A DNA stretch of 33,491 nucleotides from Holosporales bacterium. GTDB taxonomy: Bacteria; Pseudomonadota; Alphaproteobacteria; RUG11792. Below are positions 9,435-19,523 of this stretch, piece by piece. Position numbers and translations under genes: made by a program. Every line of letters starts with the position of its first letter. Position 1 is the first letter of the stretch. Under the pieces are notes generated by a model, which saw only the letters and a program-made list of their open reading frames with translations, was not told the origin of the DNA and searched no databases. The DNA is taken from assembly GCA_031266385.1 (NCBI GenBank), contig JAISBC010000005.1, positions 1 through 33,491 of the forward strand, given 5' to 3'.

Positions 9435-10270
9435 TAAATTTTATCAGGAATATTGCGTTATCAGTTCTGGTCGTCATCGGGCTAACATCGTGTGGAGATC
9501 GAGATCGAAGGCTACCAGAGATCGTGAGGGTAGAAAGGGTTATCCCGTATCACGTCGTCGAAGATGGCGATACCGTCGGCTCGATCGCGACGAAATATGG
9601 AATGTCCAGATCCGATCTAATAAAGCTCAACACATTAAAGCCACCTTATCAATTGTATGATGGGCAGAGATTGGTCATTATCCTGAGGCCGGACGGTGAG
9701 AGGAGTAGTATCCGCGAGGCAGAGGTGGTAAAGCCGGATGATCCCAGCGCCCCAAAAACGGAAGATGTGAAAAAACAGGCCGATGAAAAGAAACAGGACG
9801 TGGATGCTGATAATGCTACGATCGACGATATCGCGGATAATGGAGCCGGAAATCTTGTCGCGCAAGAACCCACAGAGCCGACTAGTGACTATATTTGGCC
9901 GGTTGCCGATGGGAAAAATAAAATATCGCAGCATTTCGATGACGGTGGAATTACGATAGCCGCATCGGCTGGAACACCAGTTCGAGCCATAGCAGATGGA
10001 ATCGTTAAGATAGCCGGAGTGCCGGATGGAGAGGCCGCGGCCTATGGAGTAACCATCGTCCTCAAACATGATTCTAAAAATATGCTATCAATTTACGCCA
10101 ATCTCGACGAGGCTATGGTGAATAAATCCAAGAAGGTGAAAAAGGGTGACATCATAGGTAAGGTCGGGAAAAGTGGGACGATCGCAAAGAAGTCGCAGTT
10201 ATATTTCGAGATGAATGATTTAGCTGGAAAAGAACGGCGCCCAGTTGACCCAGAAAAAGTCCTTCCGTAG
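9431..10270 (+). CDS. NlpD-like lipoprotein: LysM domain plus degenerate M23 domain
   Basis: Lipobox-like LTSCG; LysM YHVVEDGDTVGSIATKYGMSRSDLIKLNTLKPPYQLYDGQRLVI; M23-like WPVADGKNKISQHF...LYFEMN. Located between surE and yajC. Confidence 0.85.
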   Translation: MINFIRNIALSVLVVIGLTSCGDRDRRLPEIVRVERVIPYHVVEDGDTVGSIATKYGMSRSDLIKLNTLKPPYQLYDGQRLVIILRPDGERSSIREAEVVKPDDPSAPKTEDVKKQADEKKQDVDADNATIDDIADNGAGNLVAQEPTEPTSDYIWPVADGKNKISQHFDDGGITIAASAGTPVRAIADGIVKIAGVPDGEAAAYGVTIVLKHDSKNMLSIYANLDEAMVNKSKKVKKGDIIGKVGKSGTIAKKSQLYFEMNDLAGKERRPVDPEKVLP

Positions 10271-10289
10271 AATTCGAGAGACTGCTAAA

Positions 10290-10847
10290 ATGCCTGTGTC
10301 TACTATTCGTTGCTTCGTTGGAAAACTTATGTGGTTGCTTTTTATTGCCTGTTTGATGACTTCTTTTTCGGGGGCGGCTATGGCCGATGCTCCGGCCGTC
10401 CCCGGCGGTGGACTGATGTCCTTCGTGCCGATGCTGGCCTTTATCACAATACTTTATTTTCTGTTAATCAGACCACAGCAAAAACGCACGAAACAACACA
10501 AGGCGATGGTTGCCGCGGTTAAAAAGGGAGATAAAGTCGTGACGAGTTGCGGAATTTTGGCGACCGTATCCAAGGTAGTCAGCGAGCAGGAGGTCGTCCT
10601 AGAGATTGCGGACGGAGTTCACTGTAAGTTCATAAAATCGGCGATATCGAATGTAGTCAGTGGGGATGCCGTAGCCTCCAGCACCATGATCCCGCATGAA
10701 CCGAAGAGTGTAGAGGTCAAAGCCGATACGGAAGAGAAAGTGGTGGTCTCAGAGTTTCGAGATGAGAAACTGGCCAGCGAAAAAAAGGTTGCAAAAACCA
10801 CGAAATCTGGGTCTCCTATAAGAAGGAAGACGACCACGAAAAAATAA
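10290..10847 (+). CDS. yajC: Sec translocon accessory protein YajC (long C-terminal extension)
   Basis: MLAFITILYFLLIRPQQKRTKQHKAMVAAVKKGDKVVTSCGILATVSKV; directly upstream of secD. Confidence 0.93.
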   Translation: MPVSTIRCFVGKLMWLLFIACLMTSFSGAAMADAPAVPGGGLMSFVPMLAFITILYFLLIRPQQKRTKQHKAMVAAVKKGDKVVTSCGILATVSKVVSEQEVVLEIADGVHCKFIKSAISNVVSGDAVASSTMIPHEPKSVEVKADTEEKVVVSEFRDEKLASEKKVAKTTKSGSPIRRKTTTKK

Positions 10848-10867
10848 AAAAACGGCGAGGAGAATAG

Positions 10868-12463
10868 ATGATTATCGTTTCGAGATTCAGGATCTCATCG
10901 ACCATTGTGATTTGCTTGCTGGGTCTCTTGTTTTCGTTTCCATCACTTTTGGATCAAAAGGCCTTCGACAAACTGCCGAAAATCCTGCAACATACCGTAA
11001 ATCTCGGTCTTGAACTTCGCGGTGGATCTCATATTCAGCTCGAGGTTGATATTAAGTTAGTCGAGAAGGAGCACCAGGAAAGTATTTTAGACGAGACCAG
11101 AAAGCAGCTTAGGAAGCAGAATATAAGATATAGCAGGGTTTTTGTTCAAACGACACCTGATGGATCGGCGATCGTTTTATCGCTGAAGGATGAAAAGGAT
11201 ATCCAGTCCGCTACTAAGATCCTATCGAAGACGGATGAATTGGAGATTTCGGTGAATGGCCTAAATGTTACCGCCGCAATATCAAAGGATTTCCTAGATA
11301 AATTTGCAAGGAGAATAGTCGACGAATCGATTGAAGTCATCCGACATAGAATCGATGAAACTGGTATGAAGGAACCAATAATCTTGAGGCAGGGAACGGA
11401 TAGGATTACTGTACAACTCCCTGGAATCGAGGATCCAGCTGAAGTCAAGCGGTTGATTGGAAAGACTGCTATTTTGACATTTCATGGAGTCGACGAAGAA
11501 TTGGAGTCGATTCACGCTAAAGCAGGGGAAAGAGTTCATTTGCCGACTAAACCGGGGGTCATGTACCTTCCGGAGGAAAAGGGTGAAGAAGGCATCATCT
11601 ATGTCCCCATTAAAAAGCAGATTTCTTTGACCGGTAAATCGTTGATTGATGCACAGATGAACATCGATCAACAATCTGGAATGCCGTGTGTTTCGATTAA
11701 ATTCGATTCGATTGAAGGAACGAGGAAGATGGCGGAACTCTCCGCGAAATATCTTCATAAGCAGTTCGCGATGGTCCTCGACGGGAAGGTATTGAGTGCC
11801 CCCGTTTTTCAGGCCGTCCTGAATAATGGATCCGCGCAGATTACTGGCCATTTTACGATGCAGGAAGCTAATGAGTTGGCCATCTTACTGAGGGCAGGCT
11901 CACTGCCAGCTCAGCTAAACGTTGTCGAAGAGAGGAGCGTTGGGCCAAGTTTGGGAGCCGATTCCATTTCCGATGGAAAGAATGCGACTATATTCGCCTT
12001 TCTCCTGGTTTCCTTTTTCATGATACTTTCATATGGCATCTTTGGATTTTTCTCGGTCATTTCTTTATCGTGCAATATTATGCTTCTATTTGCGGGCTTG
12101 ACTTTATTGGGGGCAACGTTAACGCTGCCCGGTATAGCCGGTATAGCCCTAACGATCGGTATGGCCGTCGACTCAAATGTTTTAATTTACGAGAGAATCC
12201 GAGAAGAAGTACGAGCCGGAGTGAAGGCAATGACGGCGATCGCGAAGGGGTATAAGATGGCCATGATGACGATTCTGGATTCGAATCTGACGACCCTCAT
12301 CGGATCGATAGTATTGTATGAATTCGGCTCTGGGCCGATCAAGGGATTCGCCGTGACCTTGGCGCTAGGAACCGTGATTTCGTTATTCACGACTTTCTCG
12401 CTAACAAAATCGATCATTGCAGTCTGGATGAAGAAAAATAGAAACAAGGAAATAGTGGTATAG
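10868..12463 (+). CDS. secD: Protein translocase subunit SecD
   Basis: LGLELRGGSHIQLEVD, IDETGMKEPIILRQGTDRITVQLPG, GMAVDSNVLIYERIREE. Confidence 0.97.
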   Translation: MIIVSRFRISSTIVICLLGLLFSFPSLLDQKAFDKLPKILQHTVNLGLELRGGSHIQLEVDIKLVEKEHQESILDETRKQLRKQNIRYSRVFVQTTPDGSAIVLSLKDEKDIQSATKILSKTDELEISVNGLNVTAAISKDFLDKFARRIVDESIEVIRHRIDETGMKEPIILRQGTDRITVQLPGIEDPAEVKRLIGKTAILTFHGVDEELESIHAKAGERVHLPTKPGVMYLPEEKGEEGIIYVPIKKQISLTGKSLIDAQMNIDQQSGMPCVSIKFDSIEGTRKMAELSAKYLHKQFAMVLDGKVLSAPVFQAVLNNGSAQITGHFTMQEANELAILLRAGSLPAQLNVVEERSVGPSLGADSISDGKNATIFAFLLVSFFMILSYGIFGFFSVISLSCNIMLLFAGLTLLGATLTLPGIAGIALTIGMAVDSNVLIYERIREEVRAGVKAMTAIAKGYKMAMMTILDSNLTTLIGSIVLYEFGSGPIKGFAVTLALGTVISLFTTFSLTKSIIAVWMKKNRNKEIVV

Positions 12464-12478
12464 GAGGAATATAAAAAA

Positions 12479-13417
12479 ATGTTTCGTCTTCATTTGATAC
12501 CGTATGGAAGTAAGTTTGATATTACCGGAAAGAGTCGAACTATATTAAGTTTGGCCGTGTTCATGGTGATCGTATGTTTTGCTTTCATTATGTTTAAGGG
12601 ACTGAATTATGGTATCGACTTCAAAGGGGGATATATTTTTGAAGTCAGAATGCCATCGACTCCGGATATAACCGATCTTCGGAGTAGGTTAAATGATTGT
12701 GGCTTAGGTGAGGTCGCGATTCAGGAATTTGGAACCAAAGAAGATCTCATGATAAAGCTCGAGAAATCCGAGGAAGGAAGTGAGCAGGCGAGCGCAATAA
12801 AACAGATCCGAGACACATTGGGAGATGGAGTAATCTATAAGAGGATCGAGACGGTTGGGCCAAAAGTAGGAGAGGAGCTGGTCTCGAATGCCATCAAAGC
12901 TGTTTCGTTTGCCCTCATCGCTATGCTCCTTTACATTGCGATTCGTTTCGAGTGGCAGTTTGGAATTTGTGCGATAGCTGCTCTTTTCCATGACTGTGCC
13001 CTAATTTTTGGGATGTTTTCGATTTTTCCGTTGGAATTCAGTGAAACATCTATAACGGCTATCCTTCTGACCGCGAGTTACTCCATCAACGATACGGTCG
13101 TGATTTTCGATCGGATTCGAGAAAACCTACACCGACATAGCAAAATGGCTCTGAATGAGCTAATTAATCTCAGTCTGAATGAAACCCTATCGAGAACGGC
13201 TTTGACGGCCGTAACAACCCTTCTTGCCGTTCTGGCGCTTTATCTGTTTGGCGGGAAGGTGATCGCCTCTTTTGCTCTGCCGATTATGGTGGGAATCATA
13301 GTCGGAACATTTTCTTCGATTTTTGTTGCATCTCCTCTGCTAATGTTTTTGAATATTAAGAGGAAGGAAGTTGAGCCAGAAGATGATCATCGCGGAACAC
13401 CTGCAAACATAGGATAA
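12479..13417 (+). CDS. secF: Protein translocase subunit SecF
   Basis: GLNYGIDFKGGYIFEVR, VGPKVGEEL, ASYSINDTVVIFDRIREN. Confidence 0.97.
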   Translation: MFRLHLIPYGSKFDITGKSRTILSLAVFMVIVCFAFIMFKGLNYGIDFKGGYIFEVRMPSTPDITDLRSRLNDCGLGEVAIQEFGTKEDLMIKLEKSEEGSEQASAIKQIRDTLGDGVIYKRIETVGPKVGEELVSNAIKAVSFALIAMLLYIAIRFEWQFGICAIAALFHDCALIFGMFSIFPLEFSETSITAILLTASYSINDTVVIFDRIRENLHRHSKMALNELINLSLNETLSRTALTAVTTLLAVLALYLFGGKVIASFALPIMVGIIVGTFSSIFVASPLLMFLNIKRKEVEPEDDHRGTPANIG

Positions 13418-13531
13418 AACTTCTTACAAATTTGCTAAGAAATTGACATTTTGTATTTTGGGTTTGCAAATTTTGTGTTTTTCTATCATACTTTGCCACA
13501 TCGTATTCTAATGCGCGGACGCTATACTAAA

Positions 13532-13969
13532 ATGTCTGAAAAAATAATAAATGTGCAAGACGCCTTTCTTAATTATATGCGTAAGAATAAAATTCCGGTC
13601 ACGATTTTCCTTTTGAACGGAGTTAAAATTACGGGAACAATTTCGTGTTTTGATCACGGATCGGTCGTCGTAAGGAGGGAGGGATATACCCAGCTAATTT
13701 ACAAGCATGCCATTTCAACCTTCTCTCCGCACGGAACGATAAGTGTGTTCGATTGGAACGGATCTCCTGGAGCCGATCACCAGAGACGTAATGTTGTGGA
13801 TGATCGAGCTGGACAGAACGTTAAGGAAGTTACCTATGAGCGAGAAGAAGAAGAGGAGGAGGACGTCGACGATTATGATGATATCGATGACGAAGGAGAT
13901 GATGACTGCGAGTATTACGACGATGACGACGAGGAAGATGATGATGACGATGTCGAAGAAGATGAATAG
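13532..13969 (+). CDS. hfq: RNA chaperone Hfq with extremely acidic C-terminal extension
   Basis: VQDAFLNYMRKNKIPVTIFLLNGVKITGTISCFDHGSVVVRREGYTQLIYKHAISTFSP matches Hfq Sm1/Sm2 (YKHAIST). Start re-placed at MSEK. Confidence 0.95.
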   Translation: MSEKIINVQDAFLNYMRKNKIPVTIFLLNGVKITGTISCFDHGSVVVRREGYTQLIYKHAISTFSPHGTISVFDWNGSPGADHQRRNVVDDRAGQNVKEVTYEREEEEEEDVDDYDDIDDEGDDDCEYYDDDDEEDDDDDVEEDE

Positions 13970-13974
13970 ACTTC

Positions 13975-15375
13975 ATGACAATGAATTTTGATGTCGCCGT
14001 AATCGGGGGAGGACCCGGAGGATATGTCGCGGCCATTCGTGCCGCTCAATTGGGGTTAAAATCGGCCGTTATCGAGGCGAGGCATCTCGGTGGGACCTGC
14101 CTTAATTTCGGCTGTATCCCAACGAAGACCCTGCTACAGACTGCTAAAATGAAGAGACTCTTAGATCGAAGCTCAGAATTTGGAATCGATGCCTCGGTGA
14201 AAGCTGTTAATTTGCGGCGGCTGGCTGAACGTTCGATGGATGTTGTTTCAGGTCTCCGCGATGGAGTCACGAATCTCCTCACTGAACAGGGAATCACCAT
14301 CATTCGTGGATTCGCTAGCTTCGTGGATAAGAATACTCTGTCCATTACGAATGGAAAGGAACAATCCGAGATTACGGCTAAAAATATTATTATCGCGACG
14401 GGGGCCAGACCGAAGATGCTTCCCGGGATTGATGAATCCCTAATTTCGAAGGGATTAGTCTGGACTTCTCGAGAAGCCATTATCCCTAAAATCGCCCCAA
14501 AAAGAGTCCTGATCATCGGATCTGGTGCGATCGGGGTCGAGCTCGCGACGTTCTATGACTCGATTGGATCGGATGTTACGATCGTCGAAATTCAGGATAG
14601 AATTTTAGCGGGTGAGGATTTGGAGGTTTCTGATTTTGCCAGGAAGGCCTTCGTAAGATCAGGAATTGCCATCCTCTTGAAGACGAAATCTCAGAATTTT
14701 CGGACAGAAAATGTCGGAGAAATTTCGGTCGATCTCATCGGGCCAGAGGGAAACAGCAAGACGCGGGTTTTCGACGTAGTCATCGTCGCGATTGGGGTTA
14801 CTCCCAATATCGGTGGGCTCAACCTGGATGCGGCCGGGGTTAGCGTTTCTACGAACGGATCGATCGATGTCTTTGATAATCAGGAGACAAGCCAGAAGGG
14901 GATATATGCCATCGGAGATGTTGCCGAGACACCATGGTTGGCCCATAAGGCTTCCCGTGAAGGGATCATATGCGCGGAGAAGATAGCTGGCCTTCCCTCT
15001 CTGACTCCGATCGACCTGAAGACGATCCCATCATGCACGTATTCCAACCCGCAGGTTGCTTCGGTTGGGCTGACCGAAGAACAGTTAATTGGCAGAAACA
15101 TTCGCGTTGGAAAATCGTATTTTAAGGGGAATGGCAAGGCTGTGATCCTCGGCGAAACCGATGGATTCGTTAAGGTTATATTCGATGATAAGACCGGAGA
15201 GCTCCTCGGAGCTCATATGGTTGGAGACGAGGTAACCGAATTGATCTCCCTTTTCTCCGTGGCGATCACCGGAGAACTTACCGATCGAGAGTTAATTGCC
15301 TCCGTTTTTCCGCATCCAACGATATCGGAGTGTTTGTATGAGGCTGTTGCCGCGGCCGGTATCGGGACCCGTTGA
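13975..15375 (+). CDS. lpd: Dihydrolipoyl dehydrogenase
   Basis: GGGPGGYVAAIRAAQLG, GGTCLNFGCIPTKTLL redox motif, AIGDVAETPWLAHKASREG, HPTISECLYEA. Confidence 0.95.
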   Translation: MTMNFDVAVIGGGPGGYVAAIRAAQLGLKSAVIEARHLGGTCLNFGCIPTKTLLQTAKMKRLLDRSSEFGIDASVKAVNLRRLAERSMDVVSGLRDGVTNLLTEQGITIIRGFASFVDKNTLSITNGKEQSEITAKNIIIATGARPKMLPGIDESLISKGLVWTSREAIIPKIAPKRVLIIGSGAIGVELATFYDSIGSDVTIVEIQDRILAGEDLEVSDFARKAFVRSGIAILLKTKSQNFRTENVGEISVDLIGPEGNSKTRVFDVVIVAIGVTPNIGGLNLDAAGVSVSTNGSIDVFDNQETSQKGIYAIGDVAETPWLAHKASREGIICAEKIAGLPSLTPIDLKTIPSCTYSNPQVASVGLTEEQLIGRNIRVGKSYFKGNGKAVILGETDGFVKVIFDDKTGELLGAHMVGDEVTELISLFSVAITGELTDRELIASVFPHPTISECLYEAVAAAGIGTR

Positions 15376-17192
15376 TAAGTACTATTTTGAAGAAGGCAGC
15401 TTACCAGGCCGGTATGAACCCCGGAATCTATAAGATGCTCGATCAAGATGGGAAGGTCTTATACGTTGGGAAGGCCAAGCACCTAAAGAACAGGTTACTT
15501 TCTTACGCTAGATCAAAGAATCTATCGAATCGCATTAGGATGATGCTTTCCAAAGTCCGAGATATAGAGGTCGCCGTCGTGAAGACCGAACTAGAGGCCC
15601 TGCTCTTAGAGAGCAATTTGATCAAGCAACTAAAACCATTTTACAACATCCTTTTGAAGGATGATAAAACTTTTCCGTACATCGTCATCGATAGATCCAG
15701 CGACTTTCCGAGGATTTTTAAATACCGCACTCTCAAGGCCAGGGGGCCAAATTTTTACGGCCCATACCCGGCGATAAATTCTCTCGATGAGACATTAAAA
15801 GTAATTCAAAAAGCATTTCTAATTAGAAATTGCACGGAAAATTATTTTATGCGAAGAGATAGGCCGTGCCTGCAGTATTTCATCAAGAGATGTTCGGCCC
15901 CATGCCTCGGAAAGATATCGAGAGAAGAATATGGAAGAAGTGTCGATTGCGCTGAAAATTTATTACGTGGAAAGGATGAAATTGCGAGAAAAATGCTGAT
16001 TGCTGAGATGCGTGAAGCCTCCAGAATCCTCGATTTTGAAAGGGCGGCATCGATTCGGGATAGGCTGAAAGCGATTAGTGAGATCCAATTGAAACAATAT
16101 ATTCAGATCTCTGAACTAAGAGCGATAGATTTCATAGCCGTAGCAAAAGGTATCGACAAATCGGTCGTCGTTATTTCTTTCTTCAGAATAGGAAAAAACG
16201 TCGGTTCAGAAAAATTTGTTATCCAAAATTCTTCTGAAAATGATGATATTTCAGATATTTTGGAGTCTTTTATAGTTCAATTCTATAGGAATATTAATAC
16301 TCCAGAATTGATCGTGACGAACCACCCCGTTTCGAGCGATGATAATCTCTCTGAAGAGCTTTATGAGCAGAATGTGAAGATATTATGTGGCAAGACCGGT
16401 GATTATGGCAAGATTATTGAATCCTGTTCCATGAATGCTCAATTACACCTCAAGAACGAATCGACTAATAGATTTGAGAATCAAATTATGAAGTTACAAA
16501 ATTTATTGAAATTAAATAAAATTAATAGAATTGAGGCATATGATAATAGCCACCTCCAGGGAACCAACGCCTGCGGAGTTATGATCGTTTTTGAGGATGG
16601 AAAAATACAGAAAGGGAAGGCAAGGAAATTTCATATCCGAAAGGGCGATATAGTAAATGATGGTGATGATATTGGAATGATGCGATTTTTGCTGATGAGG
16701 AGGTTTAATTCCAAAGCAATTACCGAGGTACCTGATATTATCTTGATAGACGGTGGCTGGGCGCAAGTCTCCGCGGCTCGACAGATAGTCGATATCTGCG
16801 GATTGTCTCATATGGTCAAAGTCATCGGTATCGCCAAGCAGAATAACAGAAAAATTGGAGATGAGAAACTGATCCTCGATGACGGAGAGGAAGTATTCCT
16901 GGGCCCAGACGATGATGATCTGCTGTCTTTTCTGATAATGTTAAGAAATGAGGCGCACAGGACGGCCATTACCTTTCATCGCAAGAAAAGGAGCAAATCC
17001 CTCGTGAAGTCTGTTCTGGATGATATTCCATCGATCGGAAATGTCAGAAGGAAGAGACTACTCGAGCATTTCGGATCCATCGATTCCATAAAAAAAGCTT
17101 CTATTGATGATTTGAAAATGGTAGAAGGTATCGATAAAAATACCGCAAAGTTGATATTCAATTTCTTCGATAAGGGGCAGAGGGGTGAGTAA
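15372..17192 (+). CDS. uvrC: Excinuclease ABC subunit C
   Basis: PGIYKMLDQDGKVLYVGKAKHLKNRL (GIY-YIG), RCSAPCLGKIS, EAYDNSHLQGTNACGVMIVFEDG, C-terminal HhH. TTG start. Confidence 0.96.
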   Translation: MISTILKKAAYQAGMNPGIYKMLDQDGKVLYVGKAKHLKNRLLSYARSKNLSNRIRMMLSKVRDIEVAVVKTELEALLLESNLIKQLKPFYNILLKDDKTFPYIVIDRSSDFPRIFKYRTLKARGPNFYGPYPAINSLDETLKVIQKAFLIRNCTENYFMRRDRPCLQYFIKRCSAPCLGKISREEYGRSVDCAENLLRGKDEIARKMLIAEMREASRILDFERAASIRDRLKAISEIQLKQYIQISELRAIDFIAVAKGIDKSVVVISFFRIGKNVGSEKFVIQNSSENDDISDILESFIVQFYRNINTPELIVTNHPVSSDDNLSEELYEQNVKILCGKTGDYGKIIESCSMNAQLHLKNESTNRFENQIMKLQNLLKLNKINRIEAYDNSHLQGTNACGVMIVFEDGKIQKGKARKFHIRKGDIVNDGDDIGMMRFLLMRRFNSKAITEVPDIILIDGGWAQVSAARQIVDICGLSHMVKVIGIAKQNNRKIGDEKLILDDGEEVFLGPDDDDLLSFLIMLRNEAHRTAITFHRKKRSKSLVKSVLDDIPSIGNVRRKRLLEHFGSIDSIKKASIDDLKMVEGIDKNTAKLIFNFFDKGQRGE

Positions 17193-17730
17193 GCTATCGA
17201 CAATTCCGAATATGTTGACTATGTCTCGGGTATTTCTGCTTCCATTTTTTGCGCTCGGTTTTTTTTTAGAGCGTAAACTGGGGCTGCTGATTTCGTCGAT
17301 TATCTTTACTTTTTGCTGCATAACGGACTATTTGGATGGTTATTATGCGAGGACATATTCTCAGACGACTAAGATCGGGCAGATCCTAGATCCGTTGGCA
17401 GATAAGATATTGATTTCGATCTCCTTGTTGTTCATTACTGGATTTGGTCTAATCGATTCTATTACGATAATCCCGGCCTCCATTATTTTGTGTAGAGAAA
17501 TAATTATTTCCGGTGTCCGGGAAGGAGCCGATAATTTTAGCACATCAAAATTATCGAAATGGAAAACGGCGATTCAAATGCTGGCGATTACTATCATACT
17601 GTTCGCAAATTTTGCCGAAAACGATGAGTTCAACATTTGGGGAGAGGTGATGCTATGGGGCTCATCGGGAATGGCCATCGCCTCCGGAATGGGGTACTAT
17701 AAGAAATACATTTCTCAGTGCAGAAAATAA
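17185..17730 (+). CDS. pgsA: CDP-diacylglycerol-glycerol-3-phosphate 3-phosphatidyltransferase
   Basis: IPNMLTMSRVFLLP, DYLDGYYAR...GQILDPLADKI (CDP-alcohol phosphotransferase motif). GTG start. Confidence 0.93.
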   Translation: MSKLSTIPNMLTMSRVFLLPFFALGFFLERKLGLLISSIIFTFCCITDYLDGYYARTYSQTTKIGQILDPLADKILISISLLFITGFGLIDSITIIPASIILCREIIISGVREGADNFSTSKLSKWKTAIQMLAITIILFANFAENDEFNIWGEVMLWGSSGMAIASGMGYYKKYISQCRK

Positions 17731-17798
17731 AAAATCGTCATTGCAAGTTTTTAATTATCCTCATTTTTATATAAGAAAATCTATTAAAACTTCTCGAA

Positions 17799-18269
17799 CT
17801 ATGGGGATTTTCTGACATATTCAAGGAATCCCTGCAAAATAAAGCAGGCCGCGATTTTATCGACATGACGTTTTCTGAGGCCCACCGTTGCCCCGACCTC
17901 AGATAAAATTCGGTGAGCCGCCTTAGTACTCAGGCGTTCATCCCAAAAAATAACCTGGACTTCTACTCCCCGGTTTTCGGCCAATTCCTTCAGTTTCTCA
18001 GCGAATAACTTAACTTTTTCTGCCTGAGCACCTCCCGACTCTCCCCCTAAAGAAACCGGAAATCCAATGACTATGACAGAAACTTCATACGAGGAGATTA
18101 ATGGAAATAACCGACGAAATACCTGATGGGTATCTATAACTTCTATCGGAGAGGCAATACTCCACCCAATATCTGAAATGGCTATCCCAATTCGCCGATC
18201 CCCATAATCTATACAGAGCGCCCTAGACTTTCCGATGAGATCGCGACGAAATTCGTCGTTCATGCCCAA
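17799..18269 (-). CDS. ruvX: Putative pre-16S rRNA nuclease RuvX/YqgF
   Basis: ALCIDYGDRRIGIAISD, VIGFPVSLGGESG, FWDERLSTKAAHRIL, VDKIAACFILQGFLE. Confidence 0.95.
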   Translation of the reverse strand: MGMNDEFRRDLIGKSRALCIDYGDRRIGIAISDIGWSIASPIEVIDTHQVFRRLFPLISSYEVSVIVIGFPVSLGGESGGAQAEKVKLFAEKLKELAENRGVEVQVIFWDERLSTKAAHRILSEVGATVGLRKRHVDKIAACFILQGFLEYVRKSP

Positions 18270-18634
18270 AGAATAACGAACGCCGCGACGAACGGGGGTT
18301 CATCGCTCGTGGATGCTTCAATCTGGAATTCCCGAGCCTTTTCGAGAGTTTTTACTAGGGCCTGACCGGATAGCTCGATAACCGGCTTCCCGAGATCATT
18401 ATGAAAAATCTCGATATCGTGCCATCTAACCCCTGAGACGTCGGATATCGCCTTAATGACCGCCTCTTTTATGGAGAACATTTTAGCCAAAGATTCAATG
18501 AATTTTTCTCGACGCCGGCAAAATTCGAGCTCCGCATCCGTGAAAATCCTGCTCTCGAACTGAGAACCGAACTTCACGACCAGGCGCTCGATCCTCCTCG
18601 TATCGAGGATATCGATGCCCGCTCCGAGGATCAT
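18260..18634 (-). CDS. acpS: Holo-[acyl-carrier-protein] synthase
   Basis: ILGAGIDILDTRRIERLV, RIFTDAELEFC, SLAKMFSIKEAVIKAI. Confidence 0.95.
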   Translation of the reverse strand: MILGAGIDILDTRRIERLVVKFGSQFESRIFTDAELEFCRRREKFIESLAKMFSIKEAVIKAISDVSGVRWHDIEIFHNDLGKPVIELSGQALVKTLEKAREFQIEASTSDEPPFVAAFVILWA

Positions 18635-18647
18635 AGAAAAATATGAC

Positions 18648-18869
18648 CTATTTCGAGATGAATGGCATTAGCGCCAAAATCCTGGCCCTCTTGATCGCCT
18701 GAGAGATTTCTCTCTGCCTTTTTACCGATTGAGAATTTACTCGACATGGAATAATTTTTCCACGTTCGGATACGAAGCGAGACAAAAATCTCACATCCTT
18801 ATAATCGATCGGACGATTCGATTTATTTTCTTGCGACTCTTCCGGCTTCGTCTTTAATTCTTCACTCAT
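18648..18869 (-). CDS. rpsR: 30S ribosomal protein bS18
   Basis: [50 protein letters not shown]. Confidence 0.96.
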   Translation of the reverse strand: MSEELKTKPEESQENKSNRPIDYKDVRFLSRFVSERGKIIPCRVNSQSVKRQREISQAIKRARILALMPFISK

Positions 18870-18892
18870 TTTTCTTCCAAGCTCCTTTCTCT

Positions 18893-19228
18893 TTAACTAT
18901 CTCTTAGGTTACGCTTCATCAGGGCCGATGGACTGTTATCCAGGCGATCCGTACTGACCGTAAGGAATCGGACGATATCCTCGTTCAGCCTCAATTTCCG
19001 CTCGAGCTCATTAATCCCGGACGGATCGATCGCGATGTTTAGAAGGACATAATGACCACGGCGATTCTTTTTAATCGGATAGGCTAGATATCTTAGACCA
19101 CAGAATTCGGTCTTCGTGACTTCACCACCTTGTTCCTTAATGACGGAGATGATCTCCTGAGCCACGGCCTCGACGTGACTCGAAGAAGCATCCTGCTTCA
19201 CAATAAAAACTGTCTCATAAAACTTCAT
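18893..19228 (-). CDS. rpsF: 30S ribosomal protein bS6
   Basis: [65 protein letters not shown]. Start re-placed at 19228. Confidence 0.95.
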   Translation of the reverse strand: MKFYETVFIVKQDASSSHVEAVAQEIISVIKEQGGEVTKTEFCGLRYLAYPIKKNRRGHYVLLNIAIDPSGINELERKLRLNEDIVRFLTVSTDRLDNSPSALMKRNLRDS

Positions 19229-19523
19229 CAAAACAAACTCCTTTCGGTTGGTCACCGCAACAGACGGCAACCAGCCCACCCCCTAAAAAAAACACGGAGT
19301 GAGCAAGAAGGCCAACCAGAGGATTGTACCATACCTATCCCATATCCTCCAAATGGTGTTTGCCTTTTTCCATACCATTGAGAGAAAAATAGATCCGTTC
19401 ATATATTTTCCTCTGCTACCATGAAGGGGTGACTGCTAAAGTTGTAAATCCTCTCTGATTCTGATAACAACTACCCTAGATGTACCGTCACATATTGTAA
19501 TGGAGAATGGAGTCTGGGGGATT

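Noticed and set aside
9635-10069. 144-aa minus-strand ORF antisense to the NlpD-like gene
   Set aside because: Overlaps a well-supported plus-strand CDS and has no recognisable motifs.
11294-11851. 185-aa minus-strand ORF inside secD
   Set aside because: Antisense to a clearly recognisable SecD; no domain, no RBS support.
13838-13969. Acidic run as a frameshift or low-complexity assembly error
   Set aside because: It is in frame with a complete Hfq core, ends in a proper stop before lpd, and uses mixed codons.
13830-14036. His/Arg-rich minus ORF MAATYPPGPPP...RHRHHHLPRRHRR
   Set aside because: It is the antisense reading of the acidic Asp/Glu tail of Hfq; composition is a direct by-product.
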